From Anaerolineae bacterium (GTDB lineage: Bacteria > Chloroflexota > Anaerolineae > JAFGEY01), in contig JAFGJF010000163.1 of NCBI GenBank assembly GCA_016929205.1, positions 1 to 20,623 of the forward strand: a DNA stretch of 20,623 nucleotides, given 5' to 3'. The notes under the pieces are model-generated. The model saw nothing but the letters and a program-made list of their open reading frames with translations. It did no database searches and was not told the origin of the DNA. Below are positions 13,725 through 20,623 of the stretch, in pieces. Each line of letters begins with the position of its first letter. Position 1 is the stretch's first letter. The translations under genes were made by a program, and so were the position numbers.

Positions 13725-14606
13725 ATGGATTTGAATCAAGTGTGCCTGGATCTCGCCATCCTGGAAAACGACCAATCGCTTTTCGGTGAGACGAATCTGA
13801 ACGCTCGCGCCGAAGCGCTGGACAGGCTTGGGGATTTCCGCACGGTACTCCATTTTCAGGAGCCAGGTCGTGCGCGAAAAACGCTGGAACAAAAAATAGC
13901 GACGTTGCAGTGCCGGCTGGAACAAATCGACTGCCGTCTTTTTCACCACTTGCGAACGCGCCTGCAGGCTGGCGATTACACGCCCGATGGGTTGCGGCGC
14001 GAACTGGGGCGTTACACGGACGATGTTGAGAGCCGGACGGGCCGGGCTCATTACGACTATGATGGGCTCGATGTGCTGGTCAGCGGCGTTTTTTTGACCG
14101 AGCCCGAGCCGCAAGAGATCAAAGAACGACAGCCCGGGATGGTGCATCTTGAGGCCGTGCCGGCAAGTGTCATCCTGGAATTGGTCGATCGTGTCGCTCT
14201 GACCGGGGAGGATGTGTTCTATGATCTCGGATCGGGGTTGGGACAGGTGGCGATCCTGGTGCATTTGCTCACCGGTGTCAAAGCCAAGGGGATCGAATAC
14301 GAGCCGGCATTTTGTGCCTATGCCCGGCAATGTGCGCAAGATTTTGGCTTGAGTGCGGTCGAGTTTTTCAACATCGATGCCCGTGACGCCGATTACGCCG
14401 AGGGCACCGTGTTTTTCATGTTTACGCCGTTTATGGGATCGATCCTGCAGGATGTTTTGTCGAGGTTATACCTGGCGTCGAGGGAGCGCCCGATCTGGGT
14501 GTGCACGTTTGGGCCGTGCACGATCGAGGCGGCGAAACAGCACTGGCTGAAAAGCATGGATAAAAACGCCGATCACGAGTTCAAACTGGCACTTTTTAAA
14601 GGGTGA
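13725..14606 (+). CDS. SAM-dependent methyltransferase, DOT1-like fold
   Basis: A 293-residue protein. The N-terminal half (about 1-140) is helical and charged (DRLGDFRTVLHF, EQKIATLQCRLEQIDCRLFHHL) with no recognised domain. The C-terminal half is a class I methyltransferase: motif I DVFYDLGSGLGQVAIL (163-178), acidic Glu191 in GIEYEP, and FFNIDARDADY (214-224), with FFMFTPF following. The DLGSGLGQ block followed by GIEYEPAFC resembles the DOT1-type lysine methyltransferase fold, so a protein lysine target is possible, though the fold match alone does not prove it. ATG 13725 is six bases after the M24 stop and has no clear ribosome site, suggesting coupling. No substrate can be named. Confidence 0.75.
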   Translation: MDLNQVCLDLAILENDQSLFGETNLNARAEALDRLGDFRTVLHFQEPGRARKTLEQKIATLQCRLEQIDCRLFHHLRTRLQAGDYTPDGLRRELGRYTDDVESRTGRAHYDYDGLDVLVSGVFLTEPEPQEIKERQPGMVHLEAVPASVILELVDRVALTGEDVFYDLGSGLGQVAILVHLLTGVKAKGIEYEPAFCAYARQCAQDFGLSAVEFFNIDARDADYAEGTVFFMFTPFMGSILQDVLSRLYLASRERPIWVCTFGPCTIEAAKQHWLKSMDKNADHEFKLALFKG

Positions 14607-14610
14607 CCGC

Positions 14611-15855
14611 ATGGCTTATTGCACCAATTTGAGAATCGACGAACGCCGTTTTCGCACCCGGTTTGAGGCGCTGTCCGGCATTGCGGCGACGCCGGATGGT
14701 GGTGTCCACCGCCCGGCCCTGAGTGCCGCGCATCTTGAAGCGCGACGCTGGTTTCTGGATCAGGCGCGACAGGCCGGATTCGAGGTCCATGTCGACGGGG
14801 CGGGTAATCACATCATCCGCTTGCTCTGTGGCCAGCCGGGAGCAAAAACGCTCATCCTTGGCTCTCATCTCGATTCGGTGCCCAACGGCGGCCGGTTTGA
14901 CGGCGCGCTGGGGGTGATGTGCGCTTTTGAGGTGCTGCAAACGATCGTGGATGCCGGCCTGTCGCTGCCCTTTGACCTGGAGGCGATCGATCTGACCGAC
15001 GAAGAGGGCGCGCACGTCAGCCTGATGGGCAGCCGGGCGTTGGCCGGCAAACTACACGCCGGGGATCTGGAGAACCCACATCACGGCCCCGATGCGTTTG
15101 CGGCGGCGTTGGAGCGTGCCGGATTGACCCGGGAAGGCGTTCTGTCTACGCAACGCGATCCGGATTCGCTTGCCGGGTACCTCGAAGTGCATATCGAGCA
15201 AGGGCCGAGGTTGATTTCCGCCAAGATCGACGTGGGCATCGTTTCTCACATCGTTGGCATTCACTGGTATCATCTGAAATTCGCCGGGCGGGCCGATCAC
15301 TCGGGGACGACGCCGATGGCACATCGCCGGGATGCGGCACAAGGCGCGTGCGCGTTTGCGTTGGCCGTGCGAGAGACGGTGATCGATGCGTTTCCAGATT
15401 GTGTGAGCAATGTGGGCAAAATCACGTTTGAACCCGGGGCCTTTAACGTCGTGCCTGCGGCGGCCAACCTGGCGCTCGAATTTCGCGCCCCAACCGGCGA
15501 ACAATTGCAGCGCCTCGAACGAGTGCTGCTCGACCAGGCCCACGAACAGGCCAGGCGCTTTGATTTGAAACTGGAGGTCGAGCGGCTGGAGGCGATTTTA
15601 CCCACGCCGATGAACGAGCAAATGCAGGGAACGATTCAGACCGCGGCTGGGGGGTTGGGCCTGACGCATACATCGCTGCTTTCCGGCGCGGGGCACGACG
15701 CACAGTCTTTTGCCGATCTGTGCCCGGCAGGAATGATTTTTGTGCCGTCCGTCGATGGGCGCAGCCACTCGCCGCTCGAGTTTTCGCGCTGGCAGGATTG
15801 CGTCAATGGGGCAAATTTGCTGTTGCACACCGTCCTGAGCCTGGGATCGGTTTGA
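14611..15855 (+). CDS. M20-type amidohydrolase (N-carbamoyl amino acid/allantoate-like)
   Basis: A 414-residue zinc- or manganese-dependent hydrolase of the allantoate amidohydrolase / beta-ureidopropionase / N-carbamoyl-L-amino-acid hydrolase group. The dinuclear-metal ligands are visible: His86 (GSHLDSV), Asp97 (GGRFDG), Glu132 (DEEG), His194 (HIEQGP) and His386 (SHSPLEF). The dimerisation insert has GRADHSGTTPM (226-236), with NVVPA as the later segment and GAGHDA near the C-terminus. The set is complete, so it should be active on a carbamoyl or ureido amide, but the substrate cannot be told. It lies four bases after the methyltransferase stop and eight bases before the membrane protein, consistent with one operon. 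Confidence 0.9.
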   Translation: MAYCTNLRIDERRFRTRFEALSGIAATPDGGVHRPALSAAHLEARRWFLDQARQAGFEVHVDGAGNHIIRLLCGQPGAKTLILGSHLDSVPNGGRFDGALGVMCAFEVLQTIVDAGLSLPFDLEAIDLTDEEGAHVSLMGSRALAGKLHAGDLENPHHGPDAFAAALERAGLTREGVLSTQRDPDSLAGYLEVHIEQGPRLISAKIDVGIVSHIVGIHWYHLKFAGRADHSGTTPMAHRRDAAQGACAFALAVRETVIDAFPDCVSNVGKITFEPGAFNVVPAAANLALEFRAPTGEQLQRLERVLLDQAHEQARRFDLKLEVERLEAILPTPMNEQMQGTIQTAAGGLGLTHTSLLSGAGHDAQSFADLCPAGMIFVPSVDGRSHSPLEFSRWQDCVNGANLLLHTVLSLGSV

Positions 15856-15863
15856 GGAAAGGG

Positions 15864-16556
15864 ATGGCCATGCGCGTGATTATGGTGATATTTGCATCGA
15901 TCATACTTTTGTTCTTTTGCGCGCTGATCCTCATGTGGATGCCGCTGCCAAAGCCCTTTCCCCCACCGTTGAGCAAGGGACGCAACCTGATGTCGGCGGC
16001 TGTCGTCGGCGTCCTGGGCATGGCCGACGTGGTTGCCCTGGCCATCTATGTGATTTTCCTGCCGCTTCAAGCCGGGCGTGCGCTGGATGCCGTGCTGGGG
16101 CCGGCCGGCTTTGTCTCGCAAGGGTATATGATTTTTGGGCGGCGGTATACGGGCCGGTACAAGGACAAAGCGTTCGAGGTGCAGTATTTTCCGCCACAAC
16201 GTAGCAGGGCGGCTGTGCTGGACGTTTACGTGCGCGCAAACACAGGAACGAGAATGGCCCTTGGACGGCAGCGCCCGCTGCTCGATTGTCGAGATTGCGT
16301 GCACCTGGCGGTGAGCGAACCCGATCTGGATGGCCTGGCGTGGTTTGCCGAAAACGAGCCGCGTGCGCGCAGCCTGATTGCCGATCAACAGGTCAGGGCA
16401 GCGTTGGCCCGGCTGGTCCGGGATCCCCCAGAATCGGTTGAACTGTATGTACAGCCTGAGCGGATCTGGTTTCGCGCGCACGTCTGGCAACTGTCAGATG
16501 AGCAGCTTTGGCAGTGGTTTGACGACATAAGTGTTGTTGTCGCAGCAGTCGAATGA
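15864..16556 (+). CDS. Two-span membrane protein of unknown function
   Basis: A 230-residue protein starting at ATG 15864 with GAGG (15854-15857) six bases upstream; ATG 15870 is also in frame. Two hydrophobic helices lie at about 5-27 and 44-68, joined by a Pro-rich loop ([13 protein letters not shown]). The remaining 160 residues form a soluble domain with [21 protein letters not shown] and [16 protein letters not shown], then a C-terminal alpha/beta part ([19 protein letters not shown]). No motif or family is recognised. The topology suggests both ends in the cytoplasm. The stop overlaps an ATG in the glgB frame (ATGA), so translation coupling with glgB is likely. Its job is unknown. Confidence 0.75.
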   Translation: MAMRVIMVIFASIILLFFCALILMWMPLPKPFPPPLSKGRNLMSAAVVGVLGMADVVALAIYVIFLPLQAGRALDAVLGPAGFVSQGYMIFGRRYTGRYKDKAFEVQYFPPQRSRAAVLDVYVRANTGTRMALGRQRPLLDCRDCVHLAVSEPDLDGLAWFAENEPRARSLIADQQVRAALARLVRDPPESVELYVQPERIWFRAHVWQLSDEQLWQWFDDISVVVAAVE

Positions 16557-16579
16557 GCAGCAGAATAGAGGGAAAGATG

Positions 16580-18784
16580 ATGAAAAGCACGCTTGGTAGC
16601 GACGATATTGAACGGATTATCTATGCCTATCATCACGACCCGTTTGAGGTCCTGGGTGCACACCTCGTGTCCTGGGAGGGAGAGCAGGTTGTTGCGGTGC
16701 GGGCCATGGTCCCCCATGCCGACACACTGGCGGTTGTGGCTGAAAACGGCGATGCATACAAGATGACGCGCGTTCACCGTGACGGCGTCTTTGAGGCGAT
16801 CTGCACCGGGCGCAAGGCATTGTTTGGCTATCGCCTGCGCGCGACCAACATGGAAGGCCACACGTGGGATATGATCGATCCTTATTCATTCTGGCCTGTA
16901 TTGTCCGACTATGACCTGCAGCTACTTGGCGAGGGCAACCACCACAAGAGCTATGAAAAACTCGGCGCGCACGTGGGTGAGATTGGTGGGGTGCAAGGGA
17001 CACTCTTTGCCGTGTGGGCGCCCAACGCGCAGGCAGTGAGCGTTGTCGGTAATTTTAACGCCTGGGATGAACGGCGCAACCTGATGCGCGTGCGCGGTGG
17101 CTCGGGCATATGGGAACTGTTTATTCCAGGCATTGGCCAAGGTGAGGTGTACAAGTACAGGGTCAGGACCAAATCTGGACAGGTTTTGGAAAAAGCCGAT
17201 CCCTATGCCTATTTTGCCGAACAGCGTCCCAGCACGGCCTCGGTGACCTATGACATCGACCGGTACGAGTGGAATGATACGGCGTGGATGGACAAACGCG
17301 CCCAGACGGACCCGCTCGACCGGCCGCTCTCGATCTATGAAGTGCATCTTGGGTCGTGGATGCGCGTGCCCGAAGAAGGGGCGCGTTTTCTCACCTATCG
17401 CGAACTGGCCCACAATCTTGTTGATTATGTCAAAGAGATGGGCTACACCCACATCGAACTGCTGCCTGTCGCCGAGCATCCTTTTGACGGCTCGTGGGGG
17501 TACCAGGTGATCGGCTATTTTGCGCCGACCAGCCGGCACGGCACGCCTGACGAGTTTATGTATTTTGTCGACTATTGCCACCAGAATGGGATCGGGGTCG
17601 TTATCGATTGGGTGCCGGCCCATTTTCCCAAGGACGCGCATGGTCTGGGCCATTTTGATGGCACGGCGTTGTACGAGTACGGCGATCCACTCAAGGGCGA
17701 GCACAAGGATTGGGGCACGCTGATCTTTAATTTTGGCCGCAACGAGGTGCGCAATTTTCTCATCGCCAGCGGCCTGTTCTGGCTGGAAAAATACCATATC
17801 GACGGGCTGCGCGTCGACGCCGTGGCTTCGATGCTCTACCTGGACTATTCGCGCAAAGAGGGCGAGTGGGTGCCCAACATCTATGGTGGCAACGAGAACC
17901 TGGAAGCGATCGCCTTTTTGCGGCATTTTAACGAACTATGCTACCGCTATCATCCCGGGATCATGACCATTGCCGAAGAGTCGACCTCGTTTCCCGCCGT
18001 ATCCAGGCCAACGTACCTGGGCGGATTGGGGTTCAATTTCAAGTGGAATATGGGCTGGATGAACGACACCCTGCGCTATATTCAAAAGGACCCGATCTAT
18101 CGTAAATACGAACACAATCATCTGACCTTCGGCCTGATCTATGCCTTTACCGAGAATTTTGTGCAGGTGATCTCGCACGACGAGGTGGTGCACGGCAAGG
18201 GGTCGATGCTCGGCAAGATGCCCGGCGACGACTGGCAAAAGTTTGCCAATTTGCGCCTCTATTACGGTTTCATGTTCACCCATCCCGGCAAAAAACTGCT
18301 CTTTATGGGCTGCGATTTTGGCCAGTGGCGAGAGTGGAGCGAAGCGCGCAGCCTCGACTGGGACCTGGTGCAGTGGGAGCCCCATCACAAGCTGCAGCGT
18401 TTTGTGGCCGACCTGAACCAACTCTACCGATCTGAACCGGCGCTGTACGAGCGCGATTTCGACTACCACGGGTTCGAGTGGATCGACCTGAACGACTGGG
18501 AGCACAGCATCATCTCGTACATTCGCCGCGCCGCCGATCCGAGTGATTACCTGGTCGTCGTCTGCAACTTTACGCCTGTGCCATGGCACGGCTATCGTAT
18601 CGGTGTGCCCGATCATGGTTTTTACACCGAGATCCTCAACAGCGACTCGGAAGCGTACTGGGGCAGCAACATGGGCAACAATGGTGGTTTCCACTCCGAG
18701 CCGACGCCGTGGCAGGGGCGGCCCTGTTCGTTGAGCCTGACCTTGCCGCCGCTCAGCGTGAGTGTGTTCAAGCCAAAACACTAG
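16580..18784 (+). CDS. glgB: 1,4-alpha-glucan branching enzyme
   Basis: GH13 glycogen branching enzyme, about 734 residues, making alpha-1,6 branches in glycogen. An N-terminal GlgB domain ([11 protein letters not shown]) is followed by a CBM48 module ([21 protein letters not shown]), the catalytic barrel with [25 protein letters not shown] (nucleophile Asp413) and IAEESTSFP (acid/base Glu466), [10 protein letters not shown], and a C-terminal beta domain. The spacing of the catalytic Asp and Glu (53 residues) equals that of the E. coli enzyme. ATG 16580 is chosen because GAGGGA (16568-16573) is six bases away; ATG 16577 and ATG 16553, which overlaps the previous stop, are in frame too. No other glycogen gene lies nearby. 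No clear terminator follows. Confidence 0.97.
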   Translation: MKSTLGSDDIERIIYAYHHDPFEVLGAHLVSWEGEQVVAVRAMVPHADTLAVVAENGDAYKMTRVHRDGVFEAICTGRKALFGYRLRATNMEGHTWDMIDPYSFWPVLSDYDLQLLGEGNHHKSYEKLGAHVGEIGGVQGTLFAVWAPNAQAVSVVGNFNAWDERRNLMRVRGGSGIWELFIPGIGQGEVYKYRVRTKSGQVLEKADPYAYFAEQRPSTASVTYDIDRYEWNDTAWMDKRAQTDPLDRPLSIYEVHLGSWMRVPEEGARFLTYRELAHNLVDYVKEMGYTHIELLPVAEHPFDGSWGYQVIGYFAPTSRHGTPDEFMYFVDYCHQNGIGVVIDWVPAHFPKDAHGLGHFDGTALYEYGDPLKGEHKDWGTLIFNFGRNEVRNFLIASGLFWLEKYHIDGLRVDAVASMLYLDYSRKEGEWVPNIYGGNENLEAIAFLRHFNELCYRYHPGIMTIAEESTSFPAVSRPTYLGGLGFNFKWNMGWMNDTLRYIQKDPIYRKYEHNHLTFGLIYAFTENFVQVISHDEVVHGKGSMLGKMPGDDWQKFANLRLYYGFMFTHPGKKLLFMGCDFGQWREWSEARSLDWDLVQWEPHHKLQRFVADLNQLYRSEPALYERDFDYHGFEWIDLNDWEHSIISYIRRAADPSDYLVVVCNFTPVPWHGYRIGVPDHGFYTEILNSDSEAYWGSNMGNNGGFHSEPTPWQGRPCSLSLTLPPLSVSVFKPKH

Positions 18785-18854
18785 CGCTATCGTGCGATTT
18801 TGATTTCGAGGCCTTGTTATAACAGCCACTTTGACAATGGTGCAGCGATAAGCA
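18785..18854 (+). other. Gap after glgB, no clear gene or terminator
   Basis: The 70 bases between the glgB stop and the GTG of the RHS fragment contain a perfect TTGACA (18831-18836) but no -10 box at the right distance, and no hairpin followed by T residues. Expression of the RHS fragment may therefore depend on read-through from glgB. Confidence 0.4.
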
Positions 18855-20036
18855 GTGCCCGGTGGTAGAGGGCAGTGTGTGGTTGGGATCCACCACCATT
18901 CACCACAACAGCCGCACACCGCCGGAACATCGGCGGCGGATTATGGGTATACGGGGCAGCGAAATGGTGCTTCCTTTGACATGCTCTTCTTGCGGGCCCG
19001 GTGGTACGATGTCCAAACCGGCAGGTTTGTGAGTCAGGATCCCTGGTCAGGTAGTATACAACAGCCGGACACTTTGCACAAATATGCTTACGTTATGAAC
19101 AGTCCTGCTAATTCTGTCGATCCTACTGGTCTGTTCAGTCCGCAACAGATCGAATATAGTCTAATGAAGGATGGCGAAACCGTCGAGGAAACATTTGCTG
19201 GGTATGGGAAACACGCCAGGTGGGGACTCTATGCTCTTCTTCTTGACGCAAATCCTGGGGATTTGATACTGCCAAGGTATCTGGATTTCAAGTATGATGA
19301 AAATAGTCAATACTGGCCTTTGGCACCTGCTCCTATGGGAGCGTGGCAAGTTTCTTATTCAATGTGCGAACTTTGGTTCTTTAATCCCAGAGTTGCAAAT
19401 CAGTATCTACCATTAGCGGAATTTGTTGACCAAGTGGAGATCGAGGCCGATGAACGGATTCGTTCTTGGCCGTCGTGGCGCACCAGAACCAAAAAACTTC
19501 ACTGGTATGAACGAAATGATGGGATATTTTACAACGACTTTAAGTACACAACGGAAGTGCCAGATGTGCTTGTTAGAAGCGCAGGGAGCGATATAGTCAC
19601 ACAGATAATAAGTGATCCACCTGTGGACTTTGGGCTTTCGTGGAGCTACTCCAAAATCCATGATCGTTATGGCAACGAGTATTGGTCTGCCTCTATAGAT
19701 GTCGGTTTGGGAGCAGGCATATCTTATGATTACTGGGAGGGCTATTCTTATCGTGCAGGATCAGCATTTCCTGACGAAATCTTGGATGAAGCTAGTTTGC
19801 AGAAGTTAATACTGAATACAGCTTTCAGTATTTCTGTACAGTTGGGTCGTGGGTATTCGGTTGATATGGGTCCGAGTGGCTCGTTGTTTTTGCATGGTTT
19901 GGGTCCGGCTACAGGCATAAGTTATTCTCCTTTTCTCAACTGGACCGGACTTACGGGGAATAAGGTCAAACCTTGGGATTGGGTTGATCGCATATCTGGA
20001 TATGATGCTTCGATAAGAAACAAGATCTCTCCTTAG
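18855..20036 (+). CDS. Orphan RHS C-terminal tip (RHS core plus variable toxin-like domain)
   Basis: A 393-residue frame whose first recognisable part is the RHS core end: DYGYTGQRNG, LFLRARWYDVQTGRFVSQDP and YAYVMNSPANSVDPTGL (about 29-93). The rest (about 94-393) is a variable domain with no family I recognise: Trp/Tyr-rich, with repeated aromatic strands (WSASIDVGLGAGISYDYW, LFLHGLGPATGISYSP), probably beta-rich. In full RHS proteins this position holds the polymorphic toxin. The RHS body with YD repeats is missing upstream, and the frame starts at a GTG without a ribosome site, so this looks like a truncated gene or displaced tip cassette next to glgB. Codon use is more AT-rich than glgB, supporting transfer. 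The small lipoprotein behind it may be its immunity protein. Confidence 0.7.
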   Translation: MPGGRGQCVVGIHHHSPQQPHTAGTSAADYGYTGQRNGASFDMLFLRARWYDVQTGRFVSQDPWSGSIQQPDTLHKYAYVMNSPANSVDPTGLFSPQQIEYSLMKDGETVEETFAGYGKHARWGLYALLLDANPGDLILPRYLDFKYDENSQYWPLAPAPMGAWQVSYSMCELWFFNPRVANQYLPLAEFVDQVEIEADERIRSWPSWRTRTKKLHWYERNDGIFYNDFKYTTEVPDVLVRSAGSDIVTQIISDPPVDFGLSWSYSKIHDRYGNEYWSASIDVGLGAGISYDYWEGYSYRAGSAFPDEILDEASLQKLILNTAFSISVQLGRGYSVDMGPSGSLFLHGLGPATGISYSPFLNWTGLTGNKVKPWDWVDRISGYDASIRNKISP

Positions 20037-20104
20037 GGGCGGCATATTCAAGACAGGAGTATGTACGCATCAACTTGATTGGCAATGGATTTTGGGGAAC
20101 AAAC

Positions 20105-20536
20105 ATGAGAAGACATAATTGGATATACTCGATCGGTAGTATTGTAGGTATCTTATTGTGCCTGTGGTTAATAATTGGTTGCGGGGTGGGCTGGAAAACG
20201 TACACCATTGAGCAGATAAGTCAAGTGCTTTACGATGAGGGTTTGATTACCTCAACGAACTTTAGCGTCATCGAGTATCCAGGCGGAACAAAAGCATACA
20301 ACTTTGTAGGTGACTACACACTTACTTTGACCAAGCACTATGGTAGTGTTGCCATTTATTCGTCGCAGAGTGAAGTGAATAGAGCTACACGTGACTTTGC
20401 TGAGAGCATGGCCGGAAGAGGACGAGAGCATGTATACAGTGAGTTTGTCAAAGGCAACGTGGTGATCACGATATTTCCCGAGTTGTCTGAAATAGACGCT
20501 GATAGATTCCGTCAAGCCTTGGATACCTTGGAGTGA
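20105..20536 (+). CDS. Small lipoprotein, candidate immunity protein
   Basis: A 143-residue protein from ATG 20105 with GGGGAA about five bases upstream; the frame is open from 20075. It starts with a basic MRRHNW and a hydrophobic helix ending LWLIIGC, a lipobox, so Cys26 is probably lipid-modified and the rest lies outside the membrane. The mature part is a small alpha/beta domain: YTIEQISQVLYDEGL, then EYPGGTKAYNFVGDYTLTL, a strand VAIYSSQ and a terminal FRQALDTLE. No named family. It follows the RHS tip by 68 bases on the same strand. That position and size fit an immunity protein of a polymorphic toxin, but this is inferred. Confidence 0.7.
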   Translation: MRRHNWIYSIGSIVGILLCLWLIIGCGVGWKTYTIEQISQVLYDEGLITSTNFSVIEYPGGTKAYNFVGDYTLTLTKHYGSVAIYSSQSEVNRATRDFAESMAGRGREHVYSEFVKGNVVITIFPELSEIDADRFRQALDTLE

Positions 20537-20567
20537 GCGAACAGAAAAATAATCGGAGCAAGTGCAA

Positions 20568-20623
20568 ATGAAGCAGCGAGTATGTTTTGGATGGTTAAGA
20601 CTTTTTCCACTTCAATGGATTTG
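20568..20623 (+). CDS. Start of a further gene, cut by the window end
   Basis: ATG 20568 opens a frame (MKQRVCFGWLRLFPLQWI) that stays open to the end of the window. CGGAG lies about 11 bases upstream. Only 18 codons are visible, so it cannot be identified. It is 31 bases after the lipoprotein stop on the same strand and could be the next member of this accessory locus. Confidence 0.3.
   Translation, partial: MKQRVCFGWLRLFPLQWI

Noticed and set aside
13134..14339. A 401-codon minus-strand open frame opposite the M24 and methyltransferase genes
   Set aside because: It spans two clear plus-strand genes with full catalytic motifs; its own translation shows no domain and is a product of GC-rich codon bias.
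18831..18853. Perfect TTGACA box ahead of the RHS fragment
   Set aside because: No acceptable -10 box occurs 15-19 bases downstream, so it was not called a promoter.
16922..18919. Two long minus-strand open frames opposite glgB
   Set aside because: glgB is certain on the plus strand; the antisense frames have no domain signature or start site.

Overview
This window looks like the chromosome of a member of the Chloroflexota, probably of the Anaerolineae type. That is an inference from the protein set: a TadC-type pilus/secretion membrane protein, a long-form hibernation factor, a sortase with a charged N-terminus and one membrane anchor, an AmmeMemoRadiSam-type radical SAM enzyme, a YjlB-type cupin, a large GlgB and an RHS tip. 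Moderately GC-rich core genes surround a more AT-rich accessory island. No rRNA, tRNA or CRISPR array was recognised.

Layout. Positions 24-2465 (+) carry tadC, comF and hpf, ending at a strong shared hairpin (2492-2523). Two genes follow on the minus strand: a 59-residue single-span membrane protein (2542-2721) and a sortase (2748-3668). The sortase promoter lies back to back with a plus-strand promoter for pcm and the radical SAM gene (3949-5656). 

Positions 5657-8930 are an accessory island. It holds a 143-bp element with inverted ends and an 8-bp flanking duplication, resembling a non-autonomous IS66-type element. Next come a five-CxxC zinc protein on the minus strand whose promoter puts the transcript start on its GTG codon, and a short DUF3395-like gene. 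A self-contained cassette of three genes follows (DUF3467-like, a companion of unknown function, and a HEPN-like protein), with its own consensus promoter and terminator. The island ends with two overlapping, frameshifted minus-strand genes. The promoter for trmI sits at the edge of that debris.

Positions 9035-18784 (+) form a long, tightly spaced run: trmI, a helical-repeat/zinc-ribbon protein, a GlcD-like FAD oxidase, a YjlB-like cupin, an M24 metallopeptidase, a DOT1-like methyltransferase, an M20-type amidohydrolase, a two-span membrane protein and glgB. Most junctions are overlaps or gaps of a few bases, so much of this is probably co-transcribed. The enzymes suggest housekeeping plus small-molecule and peptide turnover and glycogen branching, not one clear pathway.

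Positions 18855-20623 hold an isolated RHS C-terminal tip without its repeat body, a small lipoprotein directly after it, and the start of a further gene at the window edge. The arrangement resembles an orphan polymorphic-toxin tip with a candidate immunity protein. The HEPN cassette and the RHS tip pair are the best candidates for little-described systems.
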